Part shown: in pieces, positions 34,530 to 45,957 of the stretch
Numbering within the stretch: position 1 is the first letter of the stretch
Layout: each line of letters begins with the position of its first letter
Source: Cavia porcellus
Taxonomy: Eukaryota; Chordata; Mammalia; Rodentia; Caviidae
Reading direction: 5' to 3'
Length of the DNA: 64,000 nt
NCBI RefSeq assembly: GCF_034190915.1
Contig: NW_026947503.1
Coordinates: 27,362,532-27,426,531 of the forward strand
Program-made: the position numbers and the translations under genes
Notes under the pieces: model-generated
Database searches by the model: none
Told to the model about the DNA's origin: nothing
Seen by the model: the letters and a program-made list of their open reading frames with translations, nothing else

Positions 34530-34830
34530 ACCTTCATTTATTTAACATATACATGTTTATTGAGCCTCAAGTATATAGCAGTACGTAAAACAAACATACT
34601 GTTTGCATAGAACCTATATTCAAGAGAAGAAAGAAAGAAAATAAACAAATACACAATATGGATGATGCACACAATATTATAAATATGAGGAAGGAAAGTG
34701 GATATGGTGAGGGAGTGGAGAGAATTGTAAGGAAGAATGTGCATGGAATCAGATAGGCTGAGAAGGCCTTCCAATTCCAAAGGCTGGACCAGGGGAAGCT
34801 TGAGTGAGACCAAGAAGCAAGTTATGGCTG
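34530..34830 (+). repeat. Ancient MIR/L2-class-like repeat
   Basis: TTTATTTAACATATACATG, TTATTGAGCCTCAAGTATAT and GAACCTATATTCAAGAGAAG follow the opening of old mammal-wide repeats. Later come AAATAAACAAATACACAAT and GAAGGCCTTCCAATTCC. Only an ordered, weak match is visible. Confidence 0.45.
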
Positions 34831-34943
34831 TGTCTAGAAGATGGTTCCAAATTTTTAGTGAAGCAGGCTTTGTATTTATGGAATTAAATGAGAGGGGTGG
34901 ATGAAAGTCACAGAGAAAGCTAAGCAGGATAACAGAGGGTTAA

Positions 34944-35395
34944 TGTCTGTTCTGGCTTGTAGCTAGAACCCCCCAAATCCTAATATACTCATAGGTGGGG
35001 CTATTCAGAGCTTCCTGGATCTAGTGTGTGTGATACTGGGATTAAGGGTGTGTGTTAATAAATTAGCCCACTGACTGGAATTAACATAGTTCTGGGGGTG
35101 GCTGAATGAATTTACTGAAAACAGAAACCCCAACCTGGATGTGGGTGGCATCAACCAGAAGTATTATAGCCTGGTACGATAAAAGATGGAAGGCAGGCTG
35201 CTGCTGCCTGCTGTTTGGTGCCTTCTACATGCCATACCATGAACTGTTTCTCCTTTGTGATGCCCCTCTGCCATGCCACCTGCCTTGGAACCAGCTGACT
35301 ATGGACTGAAACCTCTACAAACTGTGAGCTAAATCAGCGTTTCCTCCTTTAAGTGTGGGTTATTTTGTCTGATCAATGAAAAAGTAACTACGATG
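34944..35395 (+). repeat. Solo MaLR LTR
   Basis: It starts TGTCTGTTCTGG and ends GTAACTACGATGA. Internal landmarks match the 8.4-kb LTR: GATACTGGGATTAAGGGTGT, CCTCTACAAACTGTGAGCTA and GGTTATTTTGTCTGATC. The element has no internal region here, so it is a recombined solo LTR. Confidence 0.78.
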
Positions 35396-35430
35396 ATGTT
35401 TCTGGAAAGTTTTGCTGTTGTTGTTGCTTT

Positions 35431-35510
35431 TGTTTGTTTTCCCAGCAATGGGGGTTGAACCCAGGACATTACACATGCTAGGCAAGCACTTTGCCAAGTT
35501 TGAAGGCCCT
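35431..35510 (-). repeat. ID-type SINE
   Basis: Reverse ID landmarks on the plus strand: GGGGGTTGAACCCAGGACAT, ACACATGCTAGGCAAGCAC and TTTGCCAAG. It is a short copy, and its head is diverged. Confidence 0.7.
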
Positions 35511-36875
35511 GCTTACATTTCAGAAGAATCCTTTTTCTCTTATTCTGCTAAAAAAAGTTAGAACAGATGCTATTGTTTAAGCAGAAGGTAGAAGGCTGAA
35601 ACTGTGACTGCAGAGGTGGTGAGACATTGATTGGATTGTGGATTTACTTTGAGTATAGGGATGAGTGGATTCACTGACTGTTACAACACCTGAAGAGAGG
35701 TTCCAACATTGTATTTGTTTAATGAATAAATGAATTAAAGAAAAAATGGATGACTTTCACACTTTTCTTCTTGTTTGATGCCCTTTGCAACAATGAAATG
35801 AAAATCATCAAACATTCCAAAAACTATGCATGCTTTATTGCTATAAAGAAGCAGATCTAATGCAAATATTAATTATATTTTATAAGCAGTGGATTCCTGT
35901 GTGAACCAGGGCTTTTTATTCTGACCCAATATTTTTATTTTTGACAAATTTTAGTCCTTTTTTCCATTTTCTGCTAGAATAGGCCTTGATGTATATCAGC
36001 TATGTGACTTTTAAATCAGCCATCAATAAATTACTTCATCCCTCAGTTTCTCTGAAATCTTTGTTTTATATTTTCATGAAAAATAATATTGAACAAATAA
36101 GAGTTTCATTTCAGAATCAATACTAGAAGAGTTTCTATTTTTCTGTCAATTTGTGTCACAACACTGTTCGACAGTGTCAACTAATAAAATTCACTATGCA
36201 ATAAAAAGATATCAAGATGTACCCTACACATCTTTGCCTTTGGAAACAATGTGGTGACTGTTTCAGTATAATCTACTACTACTTTTAAAAGATTTTAATG
36301 AAATTTAACAGTGACAGAGACAAATGTCTCCAATGAATCTGTAAATTCATTGATAATTTTATAATCCATCCTACTTTTATTAAATTATATTTTGAAAATT
36401 TAATTAAACTTTTAATTAATTCCATTTATGAACTGCAATAATATCTTCTAATTATATGATTATACCAAGTGAAGTAGAATGTTCATAGAAGTAATGGCTA
36501 CCAGTCTAAAATCACCAAGGACATATTACATTTTTTCTGTAAGATATATAACCCAGAAAATTATCCTCATGATTAGTACTCTTTATGTATCACACAGTGA
36601 ATTAGCAGATTCTAAAGTGATGATATCAGAAAAAGAGTACAAGTGTATAAATCATGCCAAAAGTAATTGGTGCAAAATGTGTCAGCTTTCATGGTGGCAT
36701 CTTCACAGAAGGCAACAAGGTAATTAAATATGTCTATTAATAAAAAAAACTTCAAAGATCAGGGCATCTTGAATTGGAAGGAACTTGAAAGATGGTCTCT
36801 CTTCAGCTCTACACTCATGTTAGATTTTACTTGATTAGGAATAACAACCACTTTGTGGCACTAACTTAAACACAG
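35511..36875. other. Unassigned AT-rich sequence
   Basis: No gene or named repeat. The 82-codon frame at 36479-36727 has no domain. Confidence 0.4.
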
Positions 36876-37350
36876 TGTCTTAGGTTTCTTTATTTTATTT
36901 TATAATCGGTACCAGAGATCAAACTCAGGACTGCTCGCTTACAAGGCAGACGCTTATGCTGCTGGGCTAAATCCCCAGCCTTTAGATACTTTTCTCATCG
37001 CTGAGACAAAATTTGTGATACACATAGTTAGAGGAAAGGTTTATTTAGTTCACAGTTCGTAGAGTTTTCAGTCTGTAATCAATTGGCTCCAAGGCAGCTG
37101 GGTGGCCTTACAGAAAAGAGCAATCCGTACCTGGCAGAAGACAGCAAAAGCAACAAGGGAGAGACAGCCAAACCTCCTTCTGTCTGTTACTGGCTACCCA
37201 CCCTAGGGCAGGTGTAGCATTCACACCCTTAATCCCAGCATTGGACTATGAATCAGTCACAAACTCTAGAGTCAGCTGACTCTGAAAGGCCCACTCTCCT
37301 CCCCATGATCCATGAAGCTTTGGGGAGACAGCCACACACAAACTGTAACA
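36876..37350 (-). repeat. Solo MaLR LTR, minus strand, interrupted by an ID SINE
   Basis: Reversed, the LTR starts TGTTACAGTTTGTGTGTGG (37350) and continues through CAGAGTCAGCTGACTCTAGA, GCTGGGATTAAGGGTGTGAA and later CTGAGAAAAGTATCTAAA. An ID SINE at 36889-36980 splits its 3' end; the LTR end resumes as TGTCTTAG at 36876. It matches the 8.4-kb and 34.9-kb LTRs. Confidence 0.75.
36889..36980 (-). mobile_element. ID-type SINE inserted in the MaLR LTR
   Basis: Plus-strand reverse motifs: GGTACCAGAGATCAAACTCA, TTACAAGGCAGACGCTTATG and GGGCTAAATCCCCAGCC. The A-tail side is a (TTTTA)n run at about 36887-36904. It is well preserved and younger than the LTR. Confidence 0.85.
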
Positions 37351-37999
37351 CGCAGTAAGAAGCAATCTGAGGAGCTCTCCAGTGGGTGCTTCTAGAGGTG
37401 AGTCAGCAGATTTCTTGCCCTGGGGAATCCCAGAGTCTTTCATAGTCCCTACAAGTCTCTCAAAGGTTGCCTGTACTTGACATTTGCTTCCCTGCAGAAG
37501 CAAAGTGAGCAAAAAGACTTCAGATCACTGTAAAAAAGAAAAATAAAAGAGCATTAATGGCCAAGATTAGGTCCAGGTTTGTGCACTTGAGCAGGAAGAG
37601 ATCCTGAAGAGGACGCTGAGACCATCTCTAGCATACATTTACAGACCCATCTCTTAAGATGATGCCTCAGGAAAGCAAATCAGTCTCTTGAGTCCTTGAG
37701 AGATGGAGTGGTCTGGGTTAGTGGACATCTTCTTCCCTGTGGAAAATATTCTCCAACTGTGCTGCTATGAGCACAGCTGAGCTCTGAAGTTGATCCTCAC
37801 TTTCCATCCCCCATCTGCCATTGTTACGGCAATGTCGCCCATAATTTCACAGTGGTTAACTTTATATCAAGACAAAGAAGCCCAAACCAGTCTTTAATGA
37901 ATGACAGTAATCACTACATCAGTCTTTGATTAATGTCAATAATTGCTAGCATTAATTCCACTTTAGTCATAACATAATAGTTTGAATTTCATGGTACCC
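37351..37999. other. Unassigned sequence
   Basis: No gene or repeat recognised. Confidence 0.4.
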
Positions 38000-38155
38000 C
38001 ATAAAGGAGGTAGCAATGACACATCTTCTTTACTGAGGAAGAAATGGAATTTCCAAAATGGAAGCTAAAGAGGCTAGCCCAAGATCCCGTTGCCAGTTAG
38101 CCCTGGAGCCAGAATTGTAAATCAGGTGTCTGGTTCCTAAACCAGACATTGAATC
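38000..38155 (+). repeat. MIR SINE
   Basis: Motifs in MIR order: TTTACTGAGGAAGAAATGGA, GAGGCTAGCCCAAGATCC, GCCAGTTAGCCCTGGAGCC and GGTGTCTGGTTCCTAAACC. Confidence 0.75.
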
Positions 38156-39874
38156 CCCCAAATTACACTTGATTGTGGTAGAAGGCTGGGATACTAGAAT
38201 GGCACCACAACCACCTGCCCTCACACCTGGCCCAAGTTCTTGGAATTCCAAGACACCCCTCAAAGCCCAGGCTTATGTCAACAACAGTTTTCTAGAAGAG
38301 CTGAGGTTATCTGGGAATCTGGCTGCCAGCATTCATTCTCCAATCTGCCTGCTCCATCCAGCAACATAGACTGACTTTCTTGCCAACAGCCAGCAGTGCA
38401 GGGCAGCCAAGACTAACAAGTGTAGGCACTGTGCAGGGGACAGGGTGCATGAATAGCACTATTCTTTGCTGGCCAACACTGGTCCCATTGTTTCAGGCAA
38501 TGAATAGAGCTGTGTGGAAAAAAATTCACACACAAAGCAAAAGCAGCAAAATTTGTCTCTTTGTGATGGTTTCAAGACTGGGTGAAAAAGTCGTTCTTCA
38601 CCTGGTACTGTTTTACATATTCTTTCACAAATAGAAAGCACTTTCTGGCAAGGAAAGAGCCTTTTCTCTCAAAATTAATAAGTTACAGGTCACAGTGCAG
38701 GTGGGAGATTTGGGAGTCAACCTCGAAGTTTAACAGTATTCATGATTAGGACATAGGGAGATGGAAATAACGGGGCAGTATTTACATTTAGTGCACTTGA
38801 GCTGTGTTTTCATAATCATCCTGATCTGTTCCAGGCATGCACATTTTGCTGTGTTTTCCCAGATAACAGAGAGAAAGTTAAGCATAGGACCTTAACTACT
38901 GAATGAGACTGGGCTCTTTCTCAAGGCTAATAATGGCTGAATTTCTTTTTTCCTCCCTTGGGGCTGCTCTAAGTCAATCTCAGACTCATTCCTGAGATTG
39001 CATTGCTTGGCTGCATAGGAGTCTAACTCTGTCTCTGCTCTATGTGCACCATTTGAAGTCAGAATCTCACAAAACCATGGCATGGAAATAACTTGCACCA
39101 GGAGAAAACCTGTTCCTCCCTTCAGGACAGGATCTAACATGTGGTGCTGCCAGAGGCCCAGTACCTGCATACAGCAGCTCACCAGTCTCAAGCCATTTGT
39201 TAGATCACCTGGGGGTAGACATCCTGTTATACAAATAATCCTAAATAGAGCTTGACTGAATTATTATCTTTTTTATAACCTGGTATCATACAATCCTGTG
39301 AATCCAGTTTCTCCAGATATTCTTATTTTTATATTTGAATAGAGAAACTTTCAGAGGCAGCCAATACAATGATAAAAATATGCATAGACTTTATATACAA
39401 ACTGATTTTAATCCTGCTTATGAAATTGCTCTGCAGAGTAACTTTTTAGTTTTGTTTTTCCAGAAAGGCCCGTTGGTGGAAGTGTTCCTATTATCCTCTT
39501 TTACTTGAAAGAGTATTGTTTAAACAGTAGACAATAAAATCACCCTCTGCTCATGGTACCTGGAGCCACCAACTCATTATCTCTTGACCTTGCTATTTTC
39601 ATTAATTAAATCAGAATAATATGATCTACCTGCTAGGATTAATGTTTATGTCGGAATACTATAGATCTCTCTGCACATTGTAAGAAGCAGAACAGACACT
39701 GTATGATGCGGCCATTGTTAATAAGAGACAGTATTTTAGCCTTTGTTCCAACTACTTAATAAATGCAATAAAAACAATATTTCATTACTAAGATTTTATT
39801 TTGGCAAGTAAATGCATGGTGGATGGAATGTCACCAATTTTATACATCTTTTCATGAAAGAAGGGACTTTTTAT
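38156..39874. other. Unassigned sequence
   Basis: No repeat recognised. Small opposing frames (38380-38634, 38892-39191) have no domains. Confidence 0.4.
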
Positions 39875-39959
39875 GGCCAGGGGGTTAAGCTCAGCAGCAC
39901 AAGCACCTGCCTGGCAAGTGTGCGGTCATGAGTTCAATCCCCAGTATTCCCCCAAAAAA
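39875..39959 (+). mobile_element. ID-type tRNA-derived SINE
   Basis: It opens GGCCAGGGGGTTAAGCTCAG, continues GCACCTGCCTGGCAAGTGTG and has the box B-like GAGTTCAATCCCCAGTATTC and a CCCCCAAAAAA tail. Imperfect flanking copies of GGGACTTTTTA and GGCCTTTTTA may be the target-site duplication. Confidence 0.85.
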
Positions 39960-40085
39960 GGCCTTTTTAAAAGTTGAAAATATAGCAAAGAAACATTTAC
40001 TGAAAGTGTTTACTATCATTTTTAAAACCTTTAGAGGAAGATTAAAATATGACAATTTAGCATGAAGATTATTTTGAAGTGAAAT
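39960..40085. other. Unassigned sequence
   Basis: A short AT-rich stretch between the SINE and the LTR cluster, with nothing recognised. Confidence 0.4.
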
Positions 40086-40727
40086 TGTTTTGGAAACTGA
40101 GTTAGATAAAAATATTATAGGTTGTCAGACATGGCTAAGTCCTCCAAAGAGCTAGTGCAGAAGACCAGATACTTTGCAACTGGGGGAGAGACAGATACCT
40201 CCTGCTGTGGGCCAGGCCTCAAGACAAAAGATCAAGCAAATGCACCCATATCCTAAGGACTGATACTCTAAATAGTTCTCTATTCCCCAGAGGAAGCCAG
40301 GAGTCACCATCTCAACTTCTTGAGGAAAGCCCCCTAAGGAAAGAGTCACTGCTCATAAGAATGTCAGCTTCCAATGTGACTCGCTTCCCCATTTGTCCCT
40401 AATGTAATCAATTTTACCTGAACTATTAATCTTATTGGCTAACCATAGTTCTGTCCCACTTTATGCCCATCTGCCCTGTGGTTTCCCGGTTTCCCCACCT
40501 TGAACCCACCTTGCCCCATGATTTTACTCTATAAAAGTCTCTGGCAAAGACAGATTCCTTGGCAACCCACTTGGGACCCCTTCTGTCTCTCTCAGTCAGA
40601 AGCTTTCTTCCTGTCAATAAACATATTCTGCTCTTAACCTCCATTATTCCTAAAATTCATTCTTTGATTTTAGAGAACACGAACTCATACTGGACATAAC
40701 AAGTTGGGAGATTCACTCCCTATATTA
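40086..40727 (+). repeat. Retroviral LTR, copy A (class I ERV-type)
   Basis: A TG start (TGTTTTGGAAACTGAG) and CCCTATATTA at the end. Promoter parts are visible: an inverted CCAAT box (ATTGGC, near 40434), a TATA box (TATAAAAG, 40530-40537) and a polyadenylation signal (AATAAA, 40616-40621). The order fits U3-R-U5 on the plus strand. Copies C and D are full-size relatives. No protein is encoded. Confidence 0.78.
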
Positions 40728-40973
40728 TTTTCTCTGCCTTAGACCTGTCTCGCTTTGTGGTTTTGCTCTATAAAAGTCTCTAGAAAAGACAATAGGCTTT
40801 GGCAACCCACTCAGGATCCCTTCTGTCTCTCTCTCAGACAGAAGCTTTCTTTTCCCCCAATAAATATATTCTGCTCTTAATCCACATTGTTCCTAAAATT
40901 CTTTCTTCAATTTTAGAGAACACAAACTTCTACCAGAAATATAGTAGGTTGGGAGTTTCATTTCCCTATATCA
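40728..40973 (+). repeat. Partial LTR, copy B (3' part), directly after copy A
   Basis: It starts where copy A stops and carries the 3' part of the same LTR: a TATA box (CTATAAAAGTCTCTAG), CAGAAGCTTTC, CCAATAAA, TCTGCTCTTAATCC and the end TTCCCTATATCA. It lacks the 5' U3 part. With copy A it forms an LTR-to-LTR joint. Confidence 0.8.
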
Positions 40974-41506
40974 AAAGTAACTGAGAATCGACAGATATAG
41001 AAGAATTCTCTGCCTCTAACTTAACAGCCTAAAAGGAGCTTATAAATTTCCCTTTGAGAAAGGTTCTGCAAATTTCCTCTTGAGAACCTTTCTTTCTTAC
41101 CAGAAAGAAAAGAGTAACTCATCATCAAAGATGAAGATGAGGGTTAACATCATGATGAGTTTATATGGGCAGATCTTACTGAAAGAAGCTTTATCATTCA
41201 TTAGTTCCCCATATATTTCCTAGTCACTTCCCCATAAATTATGGTTCTTTGAAGACAAAATCTCTTTCCTGAGTCAAAATGGAGTAAGTCCTCCAATTGA
41301 CTGATTAATTGATTGACTGGTTTTACAGGAACTACCTTTAGTTCAGGAGAGAAAATGGAAGGGGACATTAGCTAGAAAAAGGTAAAGGATTCTAATTAGA
41401 GGAGGTGACCAAGACAGACTGAATCTACAAAGCAGCGTAAGATGAGTAGGAAAGGACTCCAGTTTGAACATCCAGAGAAGGGCTACTCTGATGAAATGGA
41501 TCATAT
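40974..41506. other. Sequence between LTR copies B and C
   Basis: There is no recognised retroviral primer-binding site or protein frame. It could be host DNA or a decayed internal region. Confidence 0.4.
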
Positions 41507-42139
41507 TATTACAGATAGCTAAGTTTAGAAATATTGTAGGCAGTCAGACAGAGCTGGACCCTCCACAGAGCCAGTGCAGACCAGATACCTTGCAACTGTG
41601 GGAGAAACACATGGTGTCTGCTGAAGGCCCGACATCAAAACAAAAGATAAAACAAATACTCTCACATAATTCCCATAAGGATAAATAGTGATTGATAATA
41701 TAAATTGGTGTGGATCACCTTGGGAAAGCTAAGAAGATGCACTGACCTAACCCTCCAGGAAAGTCCCTGTTCTGTTTCAGGCCTACTTGCTATGTGACTC
41801 ACTTCATTTGATGACCACTTAGTCAATATTTCCTGAGTAATCATGCTCAATCTTATTGGTTGATCACAGTTCTATCCCACTTCATGCCCACCTTGCAGTT
41901 TCCCACTTTCCCCACCTTGGACCCACTTCACCTCATGGTTTTGCTCTATAAAAATCCCTTGAAGAGGCAGGGTTCTTGGCAACCCACTAAGGACTCCATC
42001 TGTCTCTCTCAGACAGAAACTTTCTCTAATAAAGATACTCTGCTCTCAACCTTTATTGTTCCTAAAACTCATTCTTTGATTTAGAGAACACAGATTCTTA
42101 CTGTGTCCAGCAGGTTGGGAGCTTCTCTCCCCTATATCA
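41507..42139 (+). repeat. Retroviral LTR, copy C
   Basis: It runs from a diverged start (GATAGCTAAGTTTAGAAA) to CCCTATATCA. It carries GGTTTTGCTCTATAAAAATC (TATA box), CTTTCTCTAATAAAGATAC (polyadenylation signal) and CTGCTCTCAACC. It is colinear with copy A. Confidence 0.78.
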
Positions 42140-42221
42140 GTATTGGCCAAGTTTTGTTTCTTTTCTATGAGTACCAATGCACATAAATATTAATAAAAAT
42201 TATGTCTCCTCTCCTGTTAAT

Positions 42222-42300
42222 TTTTGTACGAGGAATTTAACTCATGATCTTGTACTTGCACTGCAGGTACTGTGCCACTGAGCTATATCTCCGCCCCCCC
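42222..42300 (-). mobile_element. ID-type SINE between inverted LTRs
   Basis: Reverse motifs on the plus strand: GGAATTTAACTCATGATC, TTGTACTTGCACTGCAGG and CACTGAGCTATATCTCCGCC. It lies in the 212-bp spacer between LTR copies C and D. Confidence 0.75.
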
Positions 42301-42351
42301 CTCACCACTCCCCATTAGTTTTGTAAAGTTTCATTTGCAAGTCCCAGATAC

Positions 42352-42976
42352 TGATATAGGGGAAAAAGACTCCTAACCTGCTAGATATACATCATGAGTT
42401 TGTGCTCTCTAAAATCAAAGAATGAATTCTAGGAACAATGGAGGTTATGAGAGAGAAAGAAAGCTTCTGTGTGAGAGAAAGAAGGAGTTCTGAGTGGGTT
42501 GCCAAAGACCCTGTCTTTTCTAGGAATTTTGTAAAGCAAGACCACAATGTGAAGTGGGTCCAATATGGGAAAAAAGAGGAAATTGCAAGCTGAACATGAA
42601 ATGGAACAGAACTATGGTCAACCAATCTGATTACCAGTATAATTGCTCAGGTAAAATTGATTAAATCAGGATCCAATGGGGAAGTGAGTCACATAGCAAG
42701 CAGTCATGAATACGCAACAGGGCCTTTTCCTGTTGGGTTTGTGTTAGTGGTTCATTCTGGCTTCCTTAAGGTGATAGAGACCTATTTAGAACACCAGTCT
42801 GTGATGTTTATCCTTAGGAAGTATGTGATTGCATTTGTTTTATCTTTTGTCTTGAGGTCTGGCCCACAGTAGAACATATCAGTCTCCGCCAGGGTTGCAA
42901 GGTATCCGATCTTCTGCCCTGGCTCCCAGGAGGGCCTAGCTTACAATATTTTTTATCTAACTTAGCTGCCAAAACA
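42352..42976 (-). repeat. Retroviral LTR, copy D, inverted
   Basis: Reversed, it begins TGTTTTGGCAGCTAAGTTAG (42976) and ends CCCTATATCA (42352), giving a 625-bp LTR. Its U3 and R parts match copies A and C in reverse (for example CTAGAAAAGACAGGGTCTTT). The TATA-like box is eroded. Confidence 0.78.
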
Positions 42977-45029
42977 GTACTAATTTAAGAAGGTAGTAGG
43001 GAAACTTTTCCTTTTCCACACTTTATTTCAATTAGCAGCAGGCCAGTGAGTGTTCATAGAATCCCTGTATCCTTAGTCAAGAATTTAGAGAAACAGGGTC
43101 TTAGAATCACCTGTGTCCCCTCTCTTCCTGAACACTGGGCTGTACTTTTTCTTGCCATTTTGCTCTTCAATCATCATTTTTGTTCGTATTTTTCTTGCTA
43201 GCCTTCATAATAGTAAACAGAACATTGCACATTCTTCAAAAGTGCAGTATTCAGTAGATTATGGGAAATTTAAAAACATGAAGTTGATTTCCAACTTTAT
43301 GTTTTCTTAGGTTAAAAATTTTGTTTGCCAGGCCTGTTAAACATGATTGCTACCATACTTCCCTTGTATATTTCCCTTTAAGTTTTGCCTACGATTGGAG
43401 ATTCCTATCACTGTAGAGCAATGTAGGTGATAATAAAGGAATTGAAATAAGTTTAGCATTATGCCTATGAAGATGTAGCTGCAGGCTTCATGCATGTTAT
43501 TTTCAGTGGTTTTGGCATCCTGGGGGTTTAGGTTGGCTCCAATCTGTACGTAATCAGAAGCAAAAACTTTTCCTTAGTTTTCTGAAACATTCACCTTTGA
43601 TTAAGAAGTTGGGACAATCTGATCCAAGTAAATAGCTTTAGGGAAGGAAAGGGAAATCTCTCAGAGAAGCCTCCCCCACCTTTGTCCTATTTTTCCTCTG
43701 GATGCCATTTAAACCTACTATGACTTTCCACGCATTTAACCTAACAATGCTTTTAAAGATTTAATATTACCCTCTTTCCCCTCAAATGATATTTGCATAA
43801 GCCATAATTAAGTTTTTGGAGTCTTACAAAAAACCTATTGAAAGAAATAAAGCAATGAAGGAAACATTATAAATTAGAGTAGCTAATCACATAAAAAATG
43901 ATAATAGCTTCCAATCTGTAAAGCCAAAATTTACTTATATTTTTTGAATATTATGACTGTTAATATTTGAAGATCTATTTATAAAAGATATATCATTAAT
44001 TTCTAATTTGCTTTTATTCAGAATGATCTTTAACAACCAAAATCTTGTAACCCAATATGATAATCAAGCTATTGAACTTTTAAATTAAAGCCAGATTCTT
44101 TTTAAACACTTCATTTTCAAACATCAGGAGATGAAAAAGCATTTATTTTAAGATGGAAATTTTTAATTGTTTAGGAAAGTAGAAATCCTTTTGCACCTGA
44201 AATACCAAATAGGAAATGTCCTTTAACAATGTGAATCTTTTGAAAGGATGCAAATTCATCATACTAGTTTATCTCTATCATTAATTTTCTATTTAATACA
44301 AAATAATACATTTCATTGTGTCACCATTTTGTCTTTTGCTTTGTGAAGGTCCACAGAAACTTTACAATTGCTTTAAAAGGGTGGAAATAAGTAATTCAAG
44401 CTTGTCCAGTAACAGAACTTACAGTTTGTATCACGTGAAGTTGATAAGCAATGGTAAGAAACACTGCATTTCAGCAACACTTACTTGGTCAATTCTCAGT
44501 GGTTGGAGAGCTTTTTATAGGGTTTTCAAATGTTCTCTGGATAATTAAAAGAAGAAAGGGTTGGGAGTGGAGCAGTGGGACCAGGACAATGTAAAGTATG
44601 TAAATAGCTAGGAACATCGTGGCGCTGAAGGCAGGATGATTGCCCTTGGAACTAGTCTCATTACAGTCTTACCTATACAACATTTTCTCAGAACTTTGGA
44701 CAGAAATTGCATTGGTAGCTTCTCTTTGAAGGTGACAGTTATTTTCAATGTTTTATACAATTTAGTGATAAAATGACAAGAACTTTAAATTAAATGTTAG
44801 CATGCTACCAAACTAAGCTTTGTTTATGGGGTGAGGAAGGGAACAAGCCCACAGACAATTCTTTCTTTTTCTTTGTCTATCAACTTAACAAATGTTTGTT
44901 TTCAATTTGTTTTTGACAATGGGCTTAATAAACTCTTTTACCTAGTTAAGATTTATGAAAAGTATCCCCCCCCCCATTTGTCTCATTTATAGAAATTTGC
45001 AATTTGCATAATGGTAAGACAGGGCATTT
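42977..45029. other. Unassigned AT-rich sequence
   Basis: No gene or named repeat. A C10 run lies near 44967. Confidence 0.35.
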
Positions 45030-45740
45030 CACTCCTGCCTTTCAAGCACTTCCATTCTAATTTCCATGGTAATAGTAAGTGCACTTAACAACAATGGTCC
45101 ATTGATCCAGCATGTCTCCTACCTGCCCTGGAGCAACTGGGCAATTGTTAACCATAGAAGCCACAAAACAGATAAGGGAATGGACCATTAGTGCAAAAGC
45201 GGCTGCCTATAATGGTTTCAGTAATAATTAATATGCAGGATAGCTAGTCTTGTCACACACCATTTCAGACTAGAATTGCATCTGTCAGTCCAAATCCTGA
45301 CTCCATTCGAGGCATCCAGCACCGAATCTAGTTAGACAGCTAACTGAATTAAAACAAAAATCTACAGATGCATGATAAATGCACAGGATGCTATGTCACA
45401 CATGAATGACTCCTGTGCAGGCCAAATGACAGATGTATTTCCGCGACTCCAGGCCAGGCTCCAGCACAAACCACTCTCCATTTATCAATAATTGGGCCTT
45501 AATTTCATTTGGCAGTGGTGGAGCAGCATGCTCAGCTTCCTCTCCAATAGACGAACACTAATTAGACTTTTTGGGGGATGGGCACCAATCTTTTTATTTT
45601 ATTTCAAATAGTCAACCATAAGCAAAGTTAGAGCTTCTCTTTTGGAAGGGAAGGTCTGTTTCATCCATAGCTCATTATTAGTGATAAATTGTTGCAATGG
45701 GAACTCCTCAGGTATTAATGTTCCATTGCCATAAAGATGA
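45030..45740. promoter_or_regulatory. Candidate conserved regulatory block
   Basis: About 700 bp with no recognised repeat and a dense set of site-like motifs: CCATGGTAAT, AACAATGG (SOX-type), TAATAATTAATATGCA (homeodomain/POU-type), TGACAGATG (MEIS-type) and CAATAATTGGGCC. The short frames in the neighbourhood show no domain. This is an inference; only comparison with other genomes can show conservation. Confidence 0.35.
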
Positions 45741-45866
45741 AAAACATAGAAGATTCCAAGGGGGGACAGGTTGAGAAAGGCTTATGATTATGTATTTGCA
45801 CATTGTTTCTTAAACTATTTACTAACATCTTATTCTTCACTGAATTTTGCATTGTATTTTAGTGCA

Positions 45867-45957
45867 GTGTGTGTGTGCGCACACGTGTGCACATGTGTGT
45901 TCATATTTGTGTTTGTGTGTGTGTGTGTGTGTGTGTGAATGAGAGAATGTGTGTGTG
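45867..45957 (+). repeat. (GT)n and GTGCGC microsatellite
   Basis: Starts with GTGTGTGTGCGCACACGTGT, an alternating purine-pyrimidine palindromic stretch, then several TG runs interrupted by ATTTGTGTTT. Such sequence favours Z-DNA. Confidence 0.95.

Noticed and set aside
40086..42976. Complete provirus between the LTR copies
   Set aside because: Only 533 bp lie between copies B and C, and 212 bp between C and D. No retroviral protein or primer-binding site was seen there.
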